DNA of 64,000 nucleotides from Spongiibacter nanhainus (GTDB lineage: Bacteria; Pseudomonadota; Gammaproteobacteria; Pseudomonadales; Spongiibacteraceae). The notes under the pieces were generated by a model. It was not told where the DNA came from and ran no database searches. It worked only from the letters and a program-made list of their open reading frames with translations. Location: assembly GCF_016132545.1 (NCBI RefSeq), contig NZ_CP066167.1:833001-897000 (forward strand), given 5' to 3'. Within the stretch, counting starts at the first letter, position 1; each line of letters begins with the position of its first letter. The position numbers and the translations under genes are program-made. Shown piece by piece: positions 43,579 to 57,985 of the stretch.

Positions 43579-43866
43579 TTAATCGATGACCTTGGGAACC
43601 AGGTAAAGGCCGTCTTCGGTTTGGGGGGCGATGGCTTGGAAGCGCTCGCGCTGGTCGGTTTCAGTAACCGCGTCGGGACGCAGGCGCTGCATCGCATCGT
43701 GGGGGTTGGCCATCGGCGGGATGTCCGAGGTGTCCACGGCCTGCATGGTGTCCACCATATTGAGGATGTCGCCAATGCGCTGGCGCAGCTCCTCGACGCT
43801 GCTGTCGTCAATATGGATACGGGCCAGACGCGCCAGTTTGGCAATATCGTTTTGTTCTAGGCTCAT
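43579..43866 (-). CDS. gatC: Asp-tRNA(Asn)/Glu-tRNA(Gln) amidotransferase subunit C
   Basis: 95 residues, the small subunit that wraps around GatA and GatB. The start MSLEQNDIAKLARLARI and the MVDTMQAVDTSDIPPMANP segment are typical. First gene of the gatCAB operon, divergent from mreB. Confidence 0.95.
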   Translation of the reverse strand: MSLEQNDIAKLARLARIHIDDSSVEELRQRIGDILNMVDTMQAVDTSDIPPMANPHDAMQRLRPDAVTETDQRERFQAIAPQTEDGLYLVPKVID

Positions 43867-45333
<1,467 letters not shown>

Positions 45334-45393
45334 TAAAACGCACCCGGCACAACCCTGAGACAGGCACGGCCTGGGTGGCGGGAGGACGCAGCA

Positions 45394-46293
45394 ATTAAAC
45401 CGGTATTCTCCAAACAGCCCTCGGTCGGCGGCAGATTGCTGGTGTTGGGCGGCCTGTCGCTGGTGTTGGTGCTGGTGGGGAGTCGGCTGGACTTTATGGC
45501 GCCGCTGCGCAGCCAACTTTCTGTGGTCTCCGCTCCTTTTTACTGGCTTCTCGATGTTCCCCACCGTATTGGCGACCAATTCAGCGGCATGTTGACCAGC
45601 CGCCGGGAGCTGGTTGCCGAAAACGAGCGCCTGCGGGCCGAGGCGCTGATCCTTAACGCCAAACTTCAGAAATATATCGAGCTTCGCGCCGAAAACGTGC
45701 GGCTGCGCGGGCTGATGAATTCTGCAGAGCGCCTCAGTGACACGGTGGTGGTGGCCGAGGTGGTGGGGGTGGCTTCCGACCCAAGCCGGCACAAATTGAC
45801 CGTCGACAAGGGCACCGACCAGGGCGCCTATGTGGGTCAACCGGTAATCGATGCCAATGGCCTGTTGGGGCAGTTGGTAGAGGTTGGCAAGATACACAGC
45901 CGGGTGCTGCTGATCACCGACAGTGCCCATGCGCTGCCGGTCCGGGTCAGCCGCAACGGGCTCAGAGCGGTGGCCGAGGGCACCGGTTTGATTGACGAGC
46001 TGTCGCTGGCCCATGTTGCCGCTACTACGGATATTCGGGTGGGTGACCTGCTGGTCAGCTCCGGGCTGGGTGGTCGCTTTCCTTCGGGCTATCCGGTGGG
46101 TGAGGTCACCGAGGTCACCATCGACCCGGGCAAGCCCTTTGCTGAAGTCCGGGCCCGGCCAATGGCCAAGCTGGATCGCAGTCGCAACGTGTTGTTGGTA
46201 TTTGGCAATGTTGCCTCTCAAGAAGCGCCCAGTCCCATCGCCGGCGGCGATGATGCCCAATCAAGCGACGAGTCGTCTGGGGCGGCGCCGTGA
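45394..46293 (+). CDS. mreC: Rod shape-determining protein MreC (probable ATT start)
   Basis: About 299 residues. The first canonical in-frame start is a TTG at 45436, but that would cut off the conserved N-terminus. Fourteen codons upstream, an ATT at 45394 reads IKPVFSKQPSVGGR, matching the MKPxFSRGPS opening of MreC, and has GGAGG eight bases before. Hence a rare AUU start is likely. Then come a TM helix, a coiled coil (about residues 65-115, RRELVAENERLRAEALI), and the beta domain; a short acidic tail ends the protein. It links MreB to the periplasmic cell-wall enzymes. The stop overlaps mreD. Confidence 0.9.
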   Translation: MKPVFSKQPSVGGRLLVLGGLSLVLVLVGSRLDFMAPLRSQLSVVSAPFYWLLDVPHRIGDQFSGMLTSRRELVAENERLRAEALILNAKLQKYIELRAENVRLRGLMNSAERLSDTVVVAEVVGVASDPSRHKLTVDKGTDQGAYVGQPVIDANGLLGQLVEVGKIHSRVLLITDSAHALPVRVSRNGLRAVAEGTGLIDELSLAHVAATTDIRVGDLLVSSGLGGRFPSGYPVGEVTEVTIDPGKPFAEVRARPMAKLDRSRNVLLVFGNVASQEAPSPIAGGDDAQSSDESSGAAP

Positions 46294-46787
46294 ATATGGA
46301 CACCTCTCAGCAGCATCACGGCCTGTGGCTGATTGGCATAACCATTTTGCTGGCCTTGTTGCTTTCGCTGGTGCCGATGGAGGGCGTATCGGCCTGGGCG
46401 AGACCTGACTGGCTGCTGTTGGTGATGTTCTTCTGGCTACTGGCGCTGCCCGGTCAGATCGGGGTGGTGACGTGCTGGTTCTGCGGTTTGTTGCAAGACA
46501 TTCTCTACGGCGCGGTGCTGGGGCAAAATGCCTTTGCGATGGCTGTCATCGCCTACATTGTGTTGGTGTCCTATCAGCGTTTGCGTATGTTTAGCTTGCA
46601 CAAGCAGGCGGCCTTGGTTGCGCTGTTGGCGCTGTTTCGTATTTTGGTGGACCAGTGGGCGCAGAACATTAACGGCGTGACGCAGACCCATTGGCTGGTA
46701 TTTTTGCCGGCGCTGACAACCTGTTTACTGTGGTTTGTTATCAGGCCGGCGATCGGCTGGCTGCAGCGCATGGTGGTGGTGTTTTGA
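46290..46787 (+). CDS. mreD: Rod shape-determining protein MreD
   Basis: 165 residues, about five TM helices, with the family's short hydrophilic opening and the GLLQDILYGAVLGQNAF motif. The GTG at 46290 overlaps the mreC stop (GTGA); an ATG at 46296 is an alternative. Third member of the elongation complex operon. Confidence 0.92.
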   Translation: MNMDTSQQHHGLWLIGITILLALLLSLVPMEGVSAWARPDWLLLVMFFWLLALPGQIGVVTCWFCGLLQDILYGAVLGQNAFAMAVIAYIVLVSYQRLRMFSLHKQAALVALLALFRILVDQWAQNINGVTQTHWLVFLPALTTCLLWFVIRPAIGWLQRMVVVF

Positions 46788-47410
46788 GCGGGTTCCTTAC
46801 CCTGAATTGCCCATTGATTCTTGGGTCGCGCTCGCCGCGACGGGCGGAGCTACTGTCTCAAGTGGGTCTGAGCTACAGCGTTCGCGCCGCCGATATTGAT
46901 GAAACCCCTCGGGATCAGGAGTTCCCCGCTGACTACGTGATGCGTATGGCGCGAGAAAAAGCTGCGGCACTGACCGCCCCTGAGTCCTCGGCGGTGCTGA
47001 CGGCGGATACCTCGGTGGTTATCGACAATGCGATACTTGGCAAACCCGCTGATGATGCCGATGCCGCCGCGATGCTCAGGCGCCTGAGTGGTCGATGCCA
47101 TCAGGTGATGTCGGCTGTCGCGCTGCGCTATCGAGGCGTAGAGAGTCATAGCTGCGTGGTGACTGAAGTGCAGTTTGCCTCGCTGGAAGAGAATGAGATT
47201 GCCGCTTATGTTGCCGCCGGCGAAGGGCGCGATAAGGCCGGCAGTTATGCCATTCAAGGCCAGGCGGCGGCCTTTGTCGAGGCCATTCGCGGCAGCTACT
47301 CCGGTGTGGTGGGCCTGCCTTTGCACGAGACCATTACCCTGTTGCGTAATGCCGGCGTCCTGGCTTGCCTTCCTCCTTGCAACCCGCCTTGCGATAAGAT
47401 GTCACTATGA
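46784..47410 (+). CDS. maf: Maf-type nucleoside triphosphate pyrophosphatase
   Basis: 208 residues from a TTG at 46784 that overlaps the mreD stop (TTGA). The start is placed so that LILGSRSPRRAELLSQ (near 11-26), the Maf signature, opens the protein; the longer upstream frame runs into mreD. ADTSVVID and KAGSYAIQGQAA follow. It hydrolyses dTTP/UTP or modified nucleotides, by family. The last ATGA overlaps rng. Confidence 0.92.
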   Translation: MSGFLTLNCPLILGSRSPRRAELLSQVGLSYSVRAADIDETPRDQEFPADYVMRMAREKAAALTAPESSAVLTADTSVVIDNAILGKPADDADAAAMLRRLSGRCHQVMSAVALRYRGVESHSCVVTEVQFASLEENEIAAYVAAGEGRDKAGSYAIQGQAAAFVEAIRGSYSGVVGLPLHETITLLRNAGVLACLPPCNPPCDKMSL

Positions 47411-48885
47411 GCGAAGAAATACTGATCAACGTCACCCCTGTCGAGACCCGTGTGGCGGTGGTGGAAAATGGCGTGTTGCAGGAAGTCTATATCGAGCGCA
47501 CCCGGGCCAAGGGGATTGTTGGCAACATCTACCAGGGCAAGGTGGTGCGGGTGTTGCCGGGGATGCAGGCGGCCTTCGTCGACATCGGCCTGGAGCGCAC
47601 CAGCTTTATTCACGCTTCGGATATTGCGGTGCTGGATCGTGATGACGGTGAGCACGCCGATATTCGCAGCAAAATACGCGAAGGGCAGCAGCTGACCGTT
47701 CAGGTGACTAAAGACCCGATTGGCACCAAGGGGGCACGGCTAAGCACTCGCCTTTCCGTGTCTTCCCGCTATCTGGTGTATATGCCCAATGCGGCCCACA
47801 TTGGCGTGTCCCACCGCATTGACGACGAGGAAGAGCGACAGCGACTGCGGGAGTTGTTGGAGCAGTCGGTCCGCGCCCAGCTGGATTTGGCAGAGGACGA
47901 CCCCATTACCGATGGCTTTATATTGCGCACTGCTGCTGAGGGCGCCGGCTCAGAGGAGTTGATGGCCGACGTGCAATTTTTGCAGCGTCTGTGGATGGCC
48001 GTGGAGCGGCGCATGAATCGGGACAGTGCCCCGGCGGTGATCTACGAGGATCTGCCGCTGTTCATGCGTACCATGCGGGATTTGGTCCGGCCCGGTCTCG
48101 AAAAAATCCGCATCGATTCCCGGGAGAGCTTTCAGCGGGTCGATCAGTTTACCGAAGACTATCTGCCAGAAATTCGCGATTGCCTGGAATATTACCCCGG
48201 CGAACGCCCCATTTTTGATCTCTACAGTGTTGAAGATGAAATTCAGCGCGCTCTGGGCCGCAAGGTAGAGCTCAAATCCGGCGGTTATCTGATCATCGAT
48301 CAGACTGAGGCGATGACCACCATCGACGTCAATACCGGCGCCTTTGTCGGCCACAGAAACTTGGAAGAGACCATTTTCAAGACCAATTTGGAGGCCGCCG
48401 CGGCTCTGGCGCGGCAGCTGCGATTGCGCAACCTCGGCGGCATTATCATCATCGACTTTATCGATATGCGCGACGCCGAACACCGACGCCAAGTGCTGCG
48501 GGCGCTGGAGCGGGCGATGGAAAAGGACTACGCCAAAACCAGCATTACCGGCGTGTCGGAGCTGGGATTGGTGGAAATGACCCGCAAGCGCACCCGGGAA
48601 AGCCTGGAACATGTGCTCTGTGAAACCTGTCAATATTGTAGCGGCCGGGGTTCATTAAAATCACCGGAAACCGTGTGTTACGAAATCTTTCGGGAAATTC
48701 TGCGGGAAGCCCGGGCCTACGAGAGCAAGAACCTCATGGTGCTGGCCTCTCAAGAGGTGGTGGACCGCTTGCTGGACGAGGAGTCGGCCAGCGTTGCCGA
48801 CCTGGAAGAGTTTATCGGCGCCAGTATTCAGTTTCAGGTGGAGGCCATGTACACCCAGGAGCAGTTTGATGTCATTCTTTTATAG
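47407..48885 (+). CDS. rng: Ribonuclease G
   Basis: 492 residues. S1 domain near 36-125 (GNIYQGKVVRVLPGMQAAFVDIG), the catalytic core with Asp in IDQTEAMTTIDVNTG and IIDFIDMRDAEHR, and the zinc-link CETCQYCSGRG. It processes the 5' end of 16S rRNA and other RNAs. The start overlaps maf by four bases (ATGA). Confidence 0.96.
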   Translation: MSEEILINVTPVETRVAVVENGVLQEVYIERTRAKGIVGNIYQGKVVRVLPGMQAAFVDIGLERTSFIHASDIAVLDRDDGEHADIRSKIREGQQLTVQVTKDPIGTKGARLSTRLSVSSRYLVYMPNAAHIGVSHRIDDEEERQRLRELLEQSVRAQLDLAEDDPITDGFILRTAAEGAGSEELMADVQFLQRLWMAVERRMNRDSAPAVIYEDLPLFMRTMRDLVRPGLEKIRIDSRESFQRVDQFTEDYLPEIRDCLEYYPGERPIFDLYSVEDEIQRALGRKVELKSGGYLIIDQTEAMTTIDVNTGAFVGHRNLEETIFKTNLEAAAALARQLRLRNLGGIIIIDFIDMRDAEHRRQVLRALERAMEKDYAKTSITGVSELGLVEMTRKRTRESLEHVLCETCQYCSGRGSLKSPETVCYEIFREILREARAYESKNLMVLASQEVVDRLLDEESASVADLEEFIGASIQFQVEAMYTQEQFDVILL

Positions 48886-48931
48886 CGGCCGTTGTTACCG
48901 ACTCCAGCGCGCTACGGGCTAGCGAGCCGGG

Positions 48932-52894
<3,963 letters not shown>

Positions 52895-52949
52895 CTTGTC
52901 TCCCAGTTTGGCATCTGGTCGCCAGTTCGGGTACATGGACCGCAGTATC

Positions 52950-52989
52950 GTTGTTTCTGGATGGGCTAAGTTGTTTCTGGGTGGGCTAA
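52950..52989 (+). repeat. Tandem 20-bp direct repeat before the nit gene
   Basis: GTTGTTTCTGGATGGGCTAA (52950-52969) is followed directly by GTTGTTTCTGGGTGGGCTAA (52970-52989), differing at one base. It ends 24 bp before the ATG at 53014, between the yhdP stop and nit. Probably a local duplication; might affect the leader of nit. Confidence 0.85.
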
Positions 52990-53013
52990 TCCAAAGCAGT
53001 GGAAGGAGAAAGT

Positions 53014-53817
53014 ATGCGAGTCGCCGCCGTGCAGATGGTGTCGGGAAAAGATTTGGCCGACAACCTCGACACAGCCTCGGCGCTGATTGCCGATGCCGCT
53101 GGCCAGGGTGCCAAACTGGTGGTGTTGCCAGAGAATTTTGCGCTGTTTACCGGCGGCACTGCGATTGCTGAGTTGGCGGCGGCGGAAGCCGAAAATGGCC
53201 GCCTTAGAGCGACCATGGCTGGCTGGGCGCGCCGCCACCGCATTATTGTGGTGGGTGGCACAATACCGCTGCCTTCAGAGGATGGCCGGGTGTATGCCTG
53301 TAGCTTCGTTTACAGCGAGGAGGGCAAAGAGCTCGGCTGCTATCGCAAGGTACATCTTTTTGATGCCCAGGTGGGAGATGGCCAGGGGCGGTATTGTGAA
53401 TCAGACAGCTACGCCCCCGGTAACAGCGTGTTCACCGTGCCCACGTCGCTGGGACGTTTGGGCGTTGCGGTCTGTTACGACATGCGCTTTCCCGAGATGA
53501 TCCGGCTGATGCTGGCTGAGGGCATGGATATCCTCGCTGTGCCCGCTGCCTTTACGCGCAAAACCGGCTGGGCTCACTGGTTGCCACTATTGCGGGCCCG
53601 GGCCATCGAAAACCAGGTATTGGTTATCGGTGCCAATCAAGGGGGTGTCCACAGCCCCCGACGTCAGACCTCCGGCGGCTCGGTGATTATCGATAGCTGG
53701 GGAACGGTGCTGGCGGAAATGCCGCTGGGAAAAGGCCTGGTTTGCGCCGAGGCAAACATGGCGGAGCAGGCTGCCCTGCGCCAGCAGATGCCGGTGGCGG
53801 AGCACCGACGGTTCTAG
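53014..53817 (+). CDS. Carbon-nitrogen hydrolase, Nit1/deaminated-glutathione amidase type
   Basis: 267 residues from the ATG at 53014 with GGAAGGAG before it. Catalytic triad Glu40 (LPENF), Lys112 (YRKVHLFD) and Cys154 (VCYDMRFPE). The substrate is probably an omega-amide or deaminated glutathione, as in the Nit1 group, which repairs metabolites. In Pseudomonas this gene is followed by tldD and yjgA; here yjgA follows directly, on the opposite strand. Confidence 0.92.
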   Translation: MRVAAVQMVSGKDLADNLDTASALIADAAGQGAKLVVLPENFALFTGGTAIAELAAAEAENGRLRATMAGWARRHRIIVVGGTIPLPSEDGRVYACSFVYSEEGKELGCYRKVHLFDAQVGDGQGRYCESDSYAPGNSVFTVPTSLGRLGVAVCYDMRFPEMIRLMLAEGMDILAVPAAFTRKTGWAHWLPLLRARAIENQVLVIGANQGGVHSPRRQTSGGSVIIDSWGTVLAEMPLGKGLVCAEANMAEQAALRQQMPVAEHRRF

Positions 53818-53833
53818 GGCCTGTTCACACTAA

Positions 53834-54343
53834 TTAATCGGCCTCCAGCTCCTGCAACTCCCGCAGGTATTTAAACAACTTGCGCTTGGCGGCCGGTGGT
53901 TTGTTGGCGGCGCTGTCTTTGCCAATCTGAATAACCAACTGACGCAAACGCTGGCGATCGGAGTCGGGGAAACGTTGTATGACCAGCTCCACGCCATCGT
54001 GGCCTTTTTCTGCAACTTGATCTCGGAGCGCCTCTAACTCGTGAAACTGCCGGGCCAGTGCTTTTTGACCCTGTTCCAGCGCTGTTAGTCCCGCTTCAAT
54101 ATCGCTGGTGTCGGTGTTGCGCATCAGCTTGCCGATATATTGCATCTGTCGGCGCTTGCCCTCCCGGCTCTTGATACGCCGGGCGGTATGGATGGCGTCT
54201 GCCAAAGTGTCGTCGTCGATGGGAATCTTGGCCAGGTCGGCGTCACTGAGGCCAACCAACTGCTCGCCCAATTGTTGCAGGGCGTGCATGATCTTCTTTT
54301 TCTCGGTTTTACTCAGCAGTTCTTCGTCGTCGTGTTCGGACAT
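53834..54343 (-). CDS. darP: Ribosome-associated protein YjgA (DarP, DUF615)
   Basis: 169 residues. The opening of acidic and basic residues with SKTEKKKIMHALQQLGEQLVGLSDADLAKIP is the DUF615 pattern. RRIKSREGKRRQMQYIGKLMR follows, and a basic C-terminus. It assists late assembly of the 50S subunit. It is convergent with nit and next to mgtE on the minus strand. Confidence 0.92.
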   Translation of the reverse strand: MSEHDDEELLSKTEKKKIMHALQQLGEQLVGLSDADLAKIPIDDDTLADAIHTARRIKSREGKRRQMQYIGKLMRNTDTSDIEAGLTALEQGQKALARQFHELEALRDQVAEKGHDGVELVIQRFPDSDRQRLRQLVIQIGKDSAANKPPAAKRKLFKYLRELQELEAD

Positions 54344-54400
54344 GGTATCCCGCTATTGCTAATCGTGTGCCAGGGTCGGCTCTTGTATCAAGGTCAGCCG

Positions 54401-55759
54401 CTAGGCGTAAAAATAGGTGGCTAGCCCCAGGAAGGACATAAAGCCCACCACGTCGGTGACCGTGGTGAGTACAACACCGCCGGCCAGGGCGGGATCGATG
54501 TTCAATGACTTCATAATCAGCGGCAATATCGCACCGGCCAGGGCGGCAGTAATTAAATTGATGACCATGGCGGCGGCGATGATGGCGCCGATCAGTGGAT
54601 CTTCAAACCACAGGGTCGCGGCCCCGGCGACGATAAGCGCCCAGATCAGGCCGTTAATGGCGCCCACCAGCATTTCCCGGTTGATCAACCAGCGGCTGTT
54701 GTTGCGGCTGATGTGGCCCAGTGCCATACCCCGTATCACCACGGTGAGGGTTTGGGTGCCGGCGACGCCACCCATACTGGCAACAATGGGCATCAGCACG
54801 GCCAGTGCGACGACTTTCTCGATGGTGCCTTCGAACAGATTGATGACGCCAGAGGCGACAAAGGCAGTCAGCAGATTGATACCCAGCCAAATGGCCCGGC
54901 GGGGCGCAGTACTCAGTACCGAGGCAAAGGTGTCCTCATCCTCGTCGAGACCCGCCATGCTCATTAGTGAGTGGTCGGACTCTTCGCGGATAACGTCTAC
55001 CACGTCATCGATGGTAATCCGGCCCAGGAGGTAGTGGTTTTCGTCCACTACCGGTGCCGATACCCAGTCGAAACGTTCGAACAGGCTGGCGACTTCCCGG
55101 GCAGACTTAGTGGCCTGGATGGGCTCCACCTCGGTGTCCATGATTTCCCGCACCGTGACGCTGGGGTCAGAGACCAGCATTTTGCGCAGCGATAACAAGC
55201 CGATAAATTGATCGTTGCGGTTAACCACCAGCAAGCTATCAGTCATCTCCGGCAAGCTTTCGTGGCGGCGCAGGTAGCGCAGGGCGACGTCCAGGGTGAT
55301 GTTGGGCCGCACCGTAATGGTGTCGGTGTTCATCAAGCCGCCAGCGGTGTCCTCGTCGTAGGACAGCACGTGCTCAATCCGGACCCTGTCTTGGTGGTCC
55401 ATAGAGTCGAGGACTTCGCGGATTACCCGGTCGGGAAGCTGCTGCAGGATGTCGGCGATGTCATCCGCTTCCAGCCCTTCGGTAATGGTGGCGACTTCCT
55501 CGGCATCCATTTGCCGCAGGAATTGCGCCTGGACCTCATCGTTCAGGTGCTGAAGGATGTCCCCCTCGTTCTCGATATCCACCAGCTGCCAGAGAATGCC
55601 CCGTAAGGTGTGGGGGGTGGATTCGATCAGGTGGGCGGCGTCGGCGGGGGGCAGGCCATTAAGCATGCGCCGGATTTGCAGAAAACCGCCGGAACTCAGC
55701 GCCTCGTTCAGCGATTCGAGGCGGCTGTCGGTGTGGTGCTTTTCTGCAGGTTGGGCCAT
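54401..55759 (-). CDS. mgtE: Magnesium transporter MgtE
   Basis: 452 residues. N-domain helical superhelix (about 1-130), two CBS domains (about 135-255) that act as the Mg sensor, then a five-helix TM domain from about 290 with GGVAGTQTLTVVIRGMALG, the pore region. It passes Mg2+ inwards and closes at high internal Mg. It lies 170 bp downstream of the HPr gene on the same strand, likely under its own promoter. Confidence 0.95.
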   Translation of the reverse strand: MAQPAEKHHTDSRLESLNEALSSGGFLQIRRMLNGLPPADAAHLIESTPHTLRGILWQLVDIENEGDILQHLNDEVQAQFLRQMDAEEVATITEGLEADDIADILQQLPDRVIREVLDSMDHQDRVRIEHVLSYDEDTAGGLMNTDTITVRPNITLDVALRYLRRHESLPEMTDSLLVVNRNDQFIGLLSLRKMLVSDPSVTVREIMDTEVEPIQATKSAREVASLFERFDWVSAPVVDENHYLLGRITIDDVVDVIREESDHSLMSMAGLDEDEDTFASVLSTAPRRAIWLGINLLTAFVASGVINLFEGTIEKVVALAVLMPIVASMGGVAGTQTLTVVIRGMALGHISRNNSRWLINREMLVGAINGLIWALIVAGAATLWFEDPLIGAIIAAAMVINLITAALAGAILPLIMKSLNIDPALAGGVVLTTVTDVVGFMSFLGLATYFYA

Positions 55760-55830
55760 GCCGTTCCCTTATCGCCAGACAGGTCAGTGGTCGGGGTGGT
55801 CGCGGCTGAAATTATCCTAGAAAGGACGCG

Positions 55831-55863
55831 GGACAACAATTGTCCGTGACCACAAATATTGTG
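55831..55863. promoter_or_regulatory. Two adjacent small palindromes upstream of mgtE
   Basis: GGACAA-CAA-TTGTCC (55831-55845) and CACAA-ATA-TTGTG (55851-55863) are perfect inverted repeats 20 bp apart, about 72-104 bp upstream of the mgtE start. They could be operator sites for mgtE, or RNA stems at the end of the HPr transcript. No function can be assigned. Confidence 0.35.
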
Positions 55864-55930
55864 TACAAGAACCAGGGAACTCGGTGCGCCGCGTATGGCT
55901 GTTCACAGACCGCCTTCTTGATATTCAGGT

Positions 55931-56200
55931 CTATTCAGGCTCGTCGAAGCGGTTATTGATCAGCGTGGTGATCGCCTCAAGGGCCGCGTCGGCGTCGTCG
56001 CCCTCGCAACGGATGATGATATCAGTTCCACGACTGGCCGCCAGCATCATTACTGCCATAATGCTTTTGCCGTCGACAAATTTCTCCGACACGCCAATCT
56101 CGACGTGGGCACCAAACGCTGCGGCGGTGGAAACCAGTTTTGAGGCAGCCCGGGCGTGTAGGCCCAGCTTGTTTATTATTGTCAGTTGCTGTTCAACCAT
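55931..56200 (-). CDS. ptsO: Nitrogen-PTS phosphocarrier HPr-like protein NPr
   Basis: 89 residues from the ATG at 56200, which gives the family length; a longer in-frame version lies across rapZ. His15 in KLGLHARAA is the phosphorylation site, and GKSIMAVMMLAA is the regulatory helix with Ser. It passes phosphate from PtsP to PtsN in the nitrogen PTS. Downstream of rapZ by about 50 bp. Confidence 0.93.
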   Translation of the reverse strand: MVEQQLTIINKLGLHARAASKLVSTAAAFGAHVEIGVSEKFVDGKSIMAVMMLAASRGTDIIIRCEGDDADAALEAITTLINNRFDEPE

Positions 56201-56252
56201 GTAGCTCAACCATCGGCTCACTTTTGGGGTAGGGAGACACGCTAGGTCCAGT

Positions 56253-57113
56253 TCAACTGGACCCAAGTTCGCGGTGGCGAACTTGCAGATTGGGATAGCG
56301 ATCGCGCAGTGACAGGGCCAGCCTTTCGACCATGTATACTGAGCGATGTTGGCCACCGGTGCAACCGATGGCCACAGTGAAGTAGCTGCGATTGCCGGCC
56401 TCTATGCGCGGCAGCCAACGCTGCAAATAGTGCAGGATGTCGTCGTACATCGCGTTGACTTCGTCTTGTTGATCGAGAAAATCCCGCACCGCGTCGTCGC
56501 GGCCGGTAAGCCGGCGCAGGTCTTCATTCCAGTGGGGGTTGGGCAGCATGCGCAGGTCGAAGACCTGGTCGGCGTCAATGGGTAGGGCGCGCTTAAAACC
56601 GAAAGATTTGAGCTGCACCGCCAGTCGGCTGTTGTCGACGCCCAGAATACGGTCGCGAATGGTGCTACGCAGGTCGTGGACGGACATATCGCTGCTGTCT
56701 ATGGTCAACGAAGACTCGATAACAATGGGTTCCAGCAGCGCCGATTCCAGTTTGATGACATCGGCCAGGGGCTGTGCGTCGGTGGTCAGTGGGTGCCGGC
56801 GACGGGTTTCGCTGAAGCGTTTGATGAGTTTGTCGTCGGCAGCATCCAAAAAAATAATACGCAGATCCGCATAGTGGCGAACCTGTTGGCACAGCGACTG
56901 AAACTGGGAAAGTTCATCCTTTGAATTGCGGGCGTCGATACACACCGCGACTTGCTGATGTACTTTCAGCGGGCTTTTGGACAATTCTTTGACCAGGGTA
57001 GGCAGCAGCGACACCGGCAGATTGTCAATGGCGTAGAAGCCCTCGTCCTCAAGTTGATGGAGTGCGGTACTTTTTCCCGACCCAGAGCGGCCGCTGAGGA
57101 TGATGAGTTTCAT
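56253..57113 (-). CDS. rapZ: RNase adapter protein RapZ
   Basis: 286 residues. Walker A GRSGSGKST at 8-16, then the LxxxLxxxLPxxRHxLxP-like region with MPIDADQVFDLRMLPNPHWNEDLR, and the C-terminal GCTGGQHRSVYMVERLA. In E. coli it directs RNase E to a small RNA controlling glmS. It is the fourth gene of the rpoN-hpf-ptsN-rapZ-ptsO run. Confidence 0.95.
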   Translation of the reverse strand: MKLIILSGRSGSGKSTALHQLEDEGFYAIDNLPVSLLPTLVKELSKSPLKVHQQVAVCIDARNSKDELSQFQSLCQQVRHYADLRIIFLDAADDKLIKRFSETRRRHPLTTDAQPLADVIKLESALLEPIVIESSLTIDSSDMSVHDLRSTIRDRILGVDNSRLAVQLKSFGFKRALPIDADQVFDLRMLPNPHWNEDLRRLTGRDDAVRDFLDQQDEVNAMYDDILHYLQRWLPRIEAGNRSYFTVAIGCTGGQHRSVYMVERLALSLRDRYPNLQVRHRELGSS

Positions 57114-57139
57114 GATCAGTGTACGCTATGTTTTTAGGC

Positions 57140-57586
57140 TTAGGCGGTGGCTCGCTGGTAGAGTACTTTGTCACTGTTGGCGTTGCGCAGGGCCTGGCGA
57201 TATTCCGCCTCGTTAAAAGCCGTGGCCAGTTGGCCCAGCACTTTGACGTGCTCGTCGTGGGCCTCGTTGGGCACAATCAGCGCGAACACCAAATCCACAG
57301 GTTCGTCGTCGATGGACTCGAATTCGATGGGTTGATCGAGGGTGAGCAACAGACCGGTAATGACCTGACAGTGTTCACTGCGGCAATGGGGGATGGCGAC
57401 GCCGTGACCAATGCCGGTGCTGCCCAGTTTTTCTCTGGCCAGTAAGTTGTTAAACAGTTCGTCGGCGCTCAGGTGTGAGTCGTCTTCGCTGAGCAGCTCG
57501 GAGACAAGCTCCAGCAGGCGTTTTTTGCTGTTAACGGACGCACCTTGATGGGTGCGCCCTGGTGACAAAATGGATTCAAAGCTCAT
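57140..57586 (-). CDS. ptsN: PTS IIA-like nitrogen regulatory protein PtsN
   Basis: 148 residues, EIIA-Ntr. His67 in GVAIPHCRSEHC is the phospho-acceptor. The protein receives phosphate from NPr and acts on potassium channels and other regulators. Gap of 26 bp to rapZ. Confidence 0.94.
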   Translation of the reverse strand: MSFESILSPGRTHQGASVNSKKRLLELVSELLSEDDSHLSADELFNNLLAREKLGSTGIGHGVAIPHCRSEHCQVITGLLLTLDQPIEFESIDDEPVDLVFALIVPNEAHDEHVKVLGQLATAFNEAEYRQALRNANSDKVLYQRATA

Positions 57587-57616
57587 AGTGGGTCCGAAAA
57601 GGACATGATCGGGGCC

Positions 57617-57904
57617 TCAGCGGCCCAGATTTTTTTCCTTGTGTTTGATTAACTGCCGATCCAGCTTGTCGGTGAGGCTGTCGATGGCGGCGTACATATC
57701 TTCCGACTCACAGGTGGCAAACAGGTCGGCACCGGCAACATGTACCGTGGCCTCAGCTTTTTGTACCAGTTTTTCCACCGACAGGGTGACGTCGGTATTG
57801 GTGATGTTATCGAAGTGTCGTTGCAATTTGGCTAACTTGGTATTGACGTATTCACGCAGTGCTGGGGTAACGTCGACATGATGACCACTGACAGTAATCT
57901 GCAT
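57617..57904 (-). CDS. hpf: Ribosome hibernation promoting factor, short form
   Basis: 95 residues from the ATG at 57904, with AAGGAG seven bases upstream. QITVSGHHVDVTPALREYVNTKLAKLQRHF is the standard opening; only the N-terminal domain is present, so it is the short form that promotes 100S dimers in E. coli-like bacteria. Between rpoN and ptsN. Confidence 0.94.
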   Translation of the reverse strand: MQITVSGHHVDVTPALREYVNTKLAKLQRHFDNITNTDVTLSVEKLVQKAEATVHVAGADLFATCESEDMYAAIDSLTDKLDRQLIKHKEKNLGR

Positions 57905-57985
57905 AATTAGCTCCTTGATTACACATATCAAAACGGCGCCTCACGGCGTGGTTATCATGGTCACAGCGCTGTAGCGCTGTGGCCC

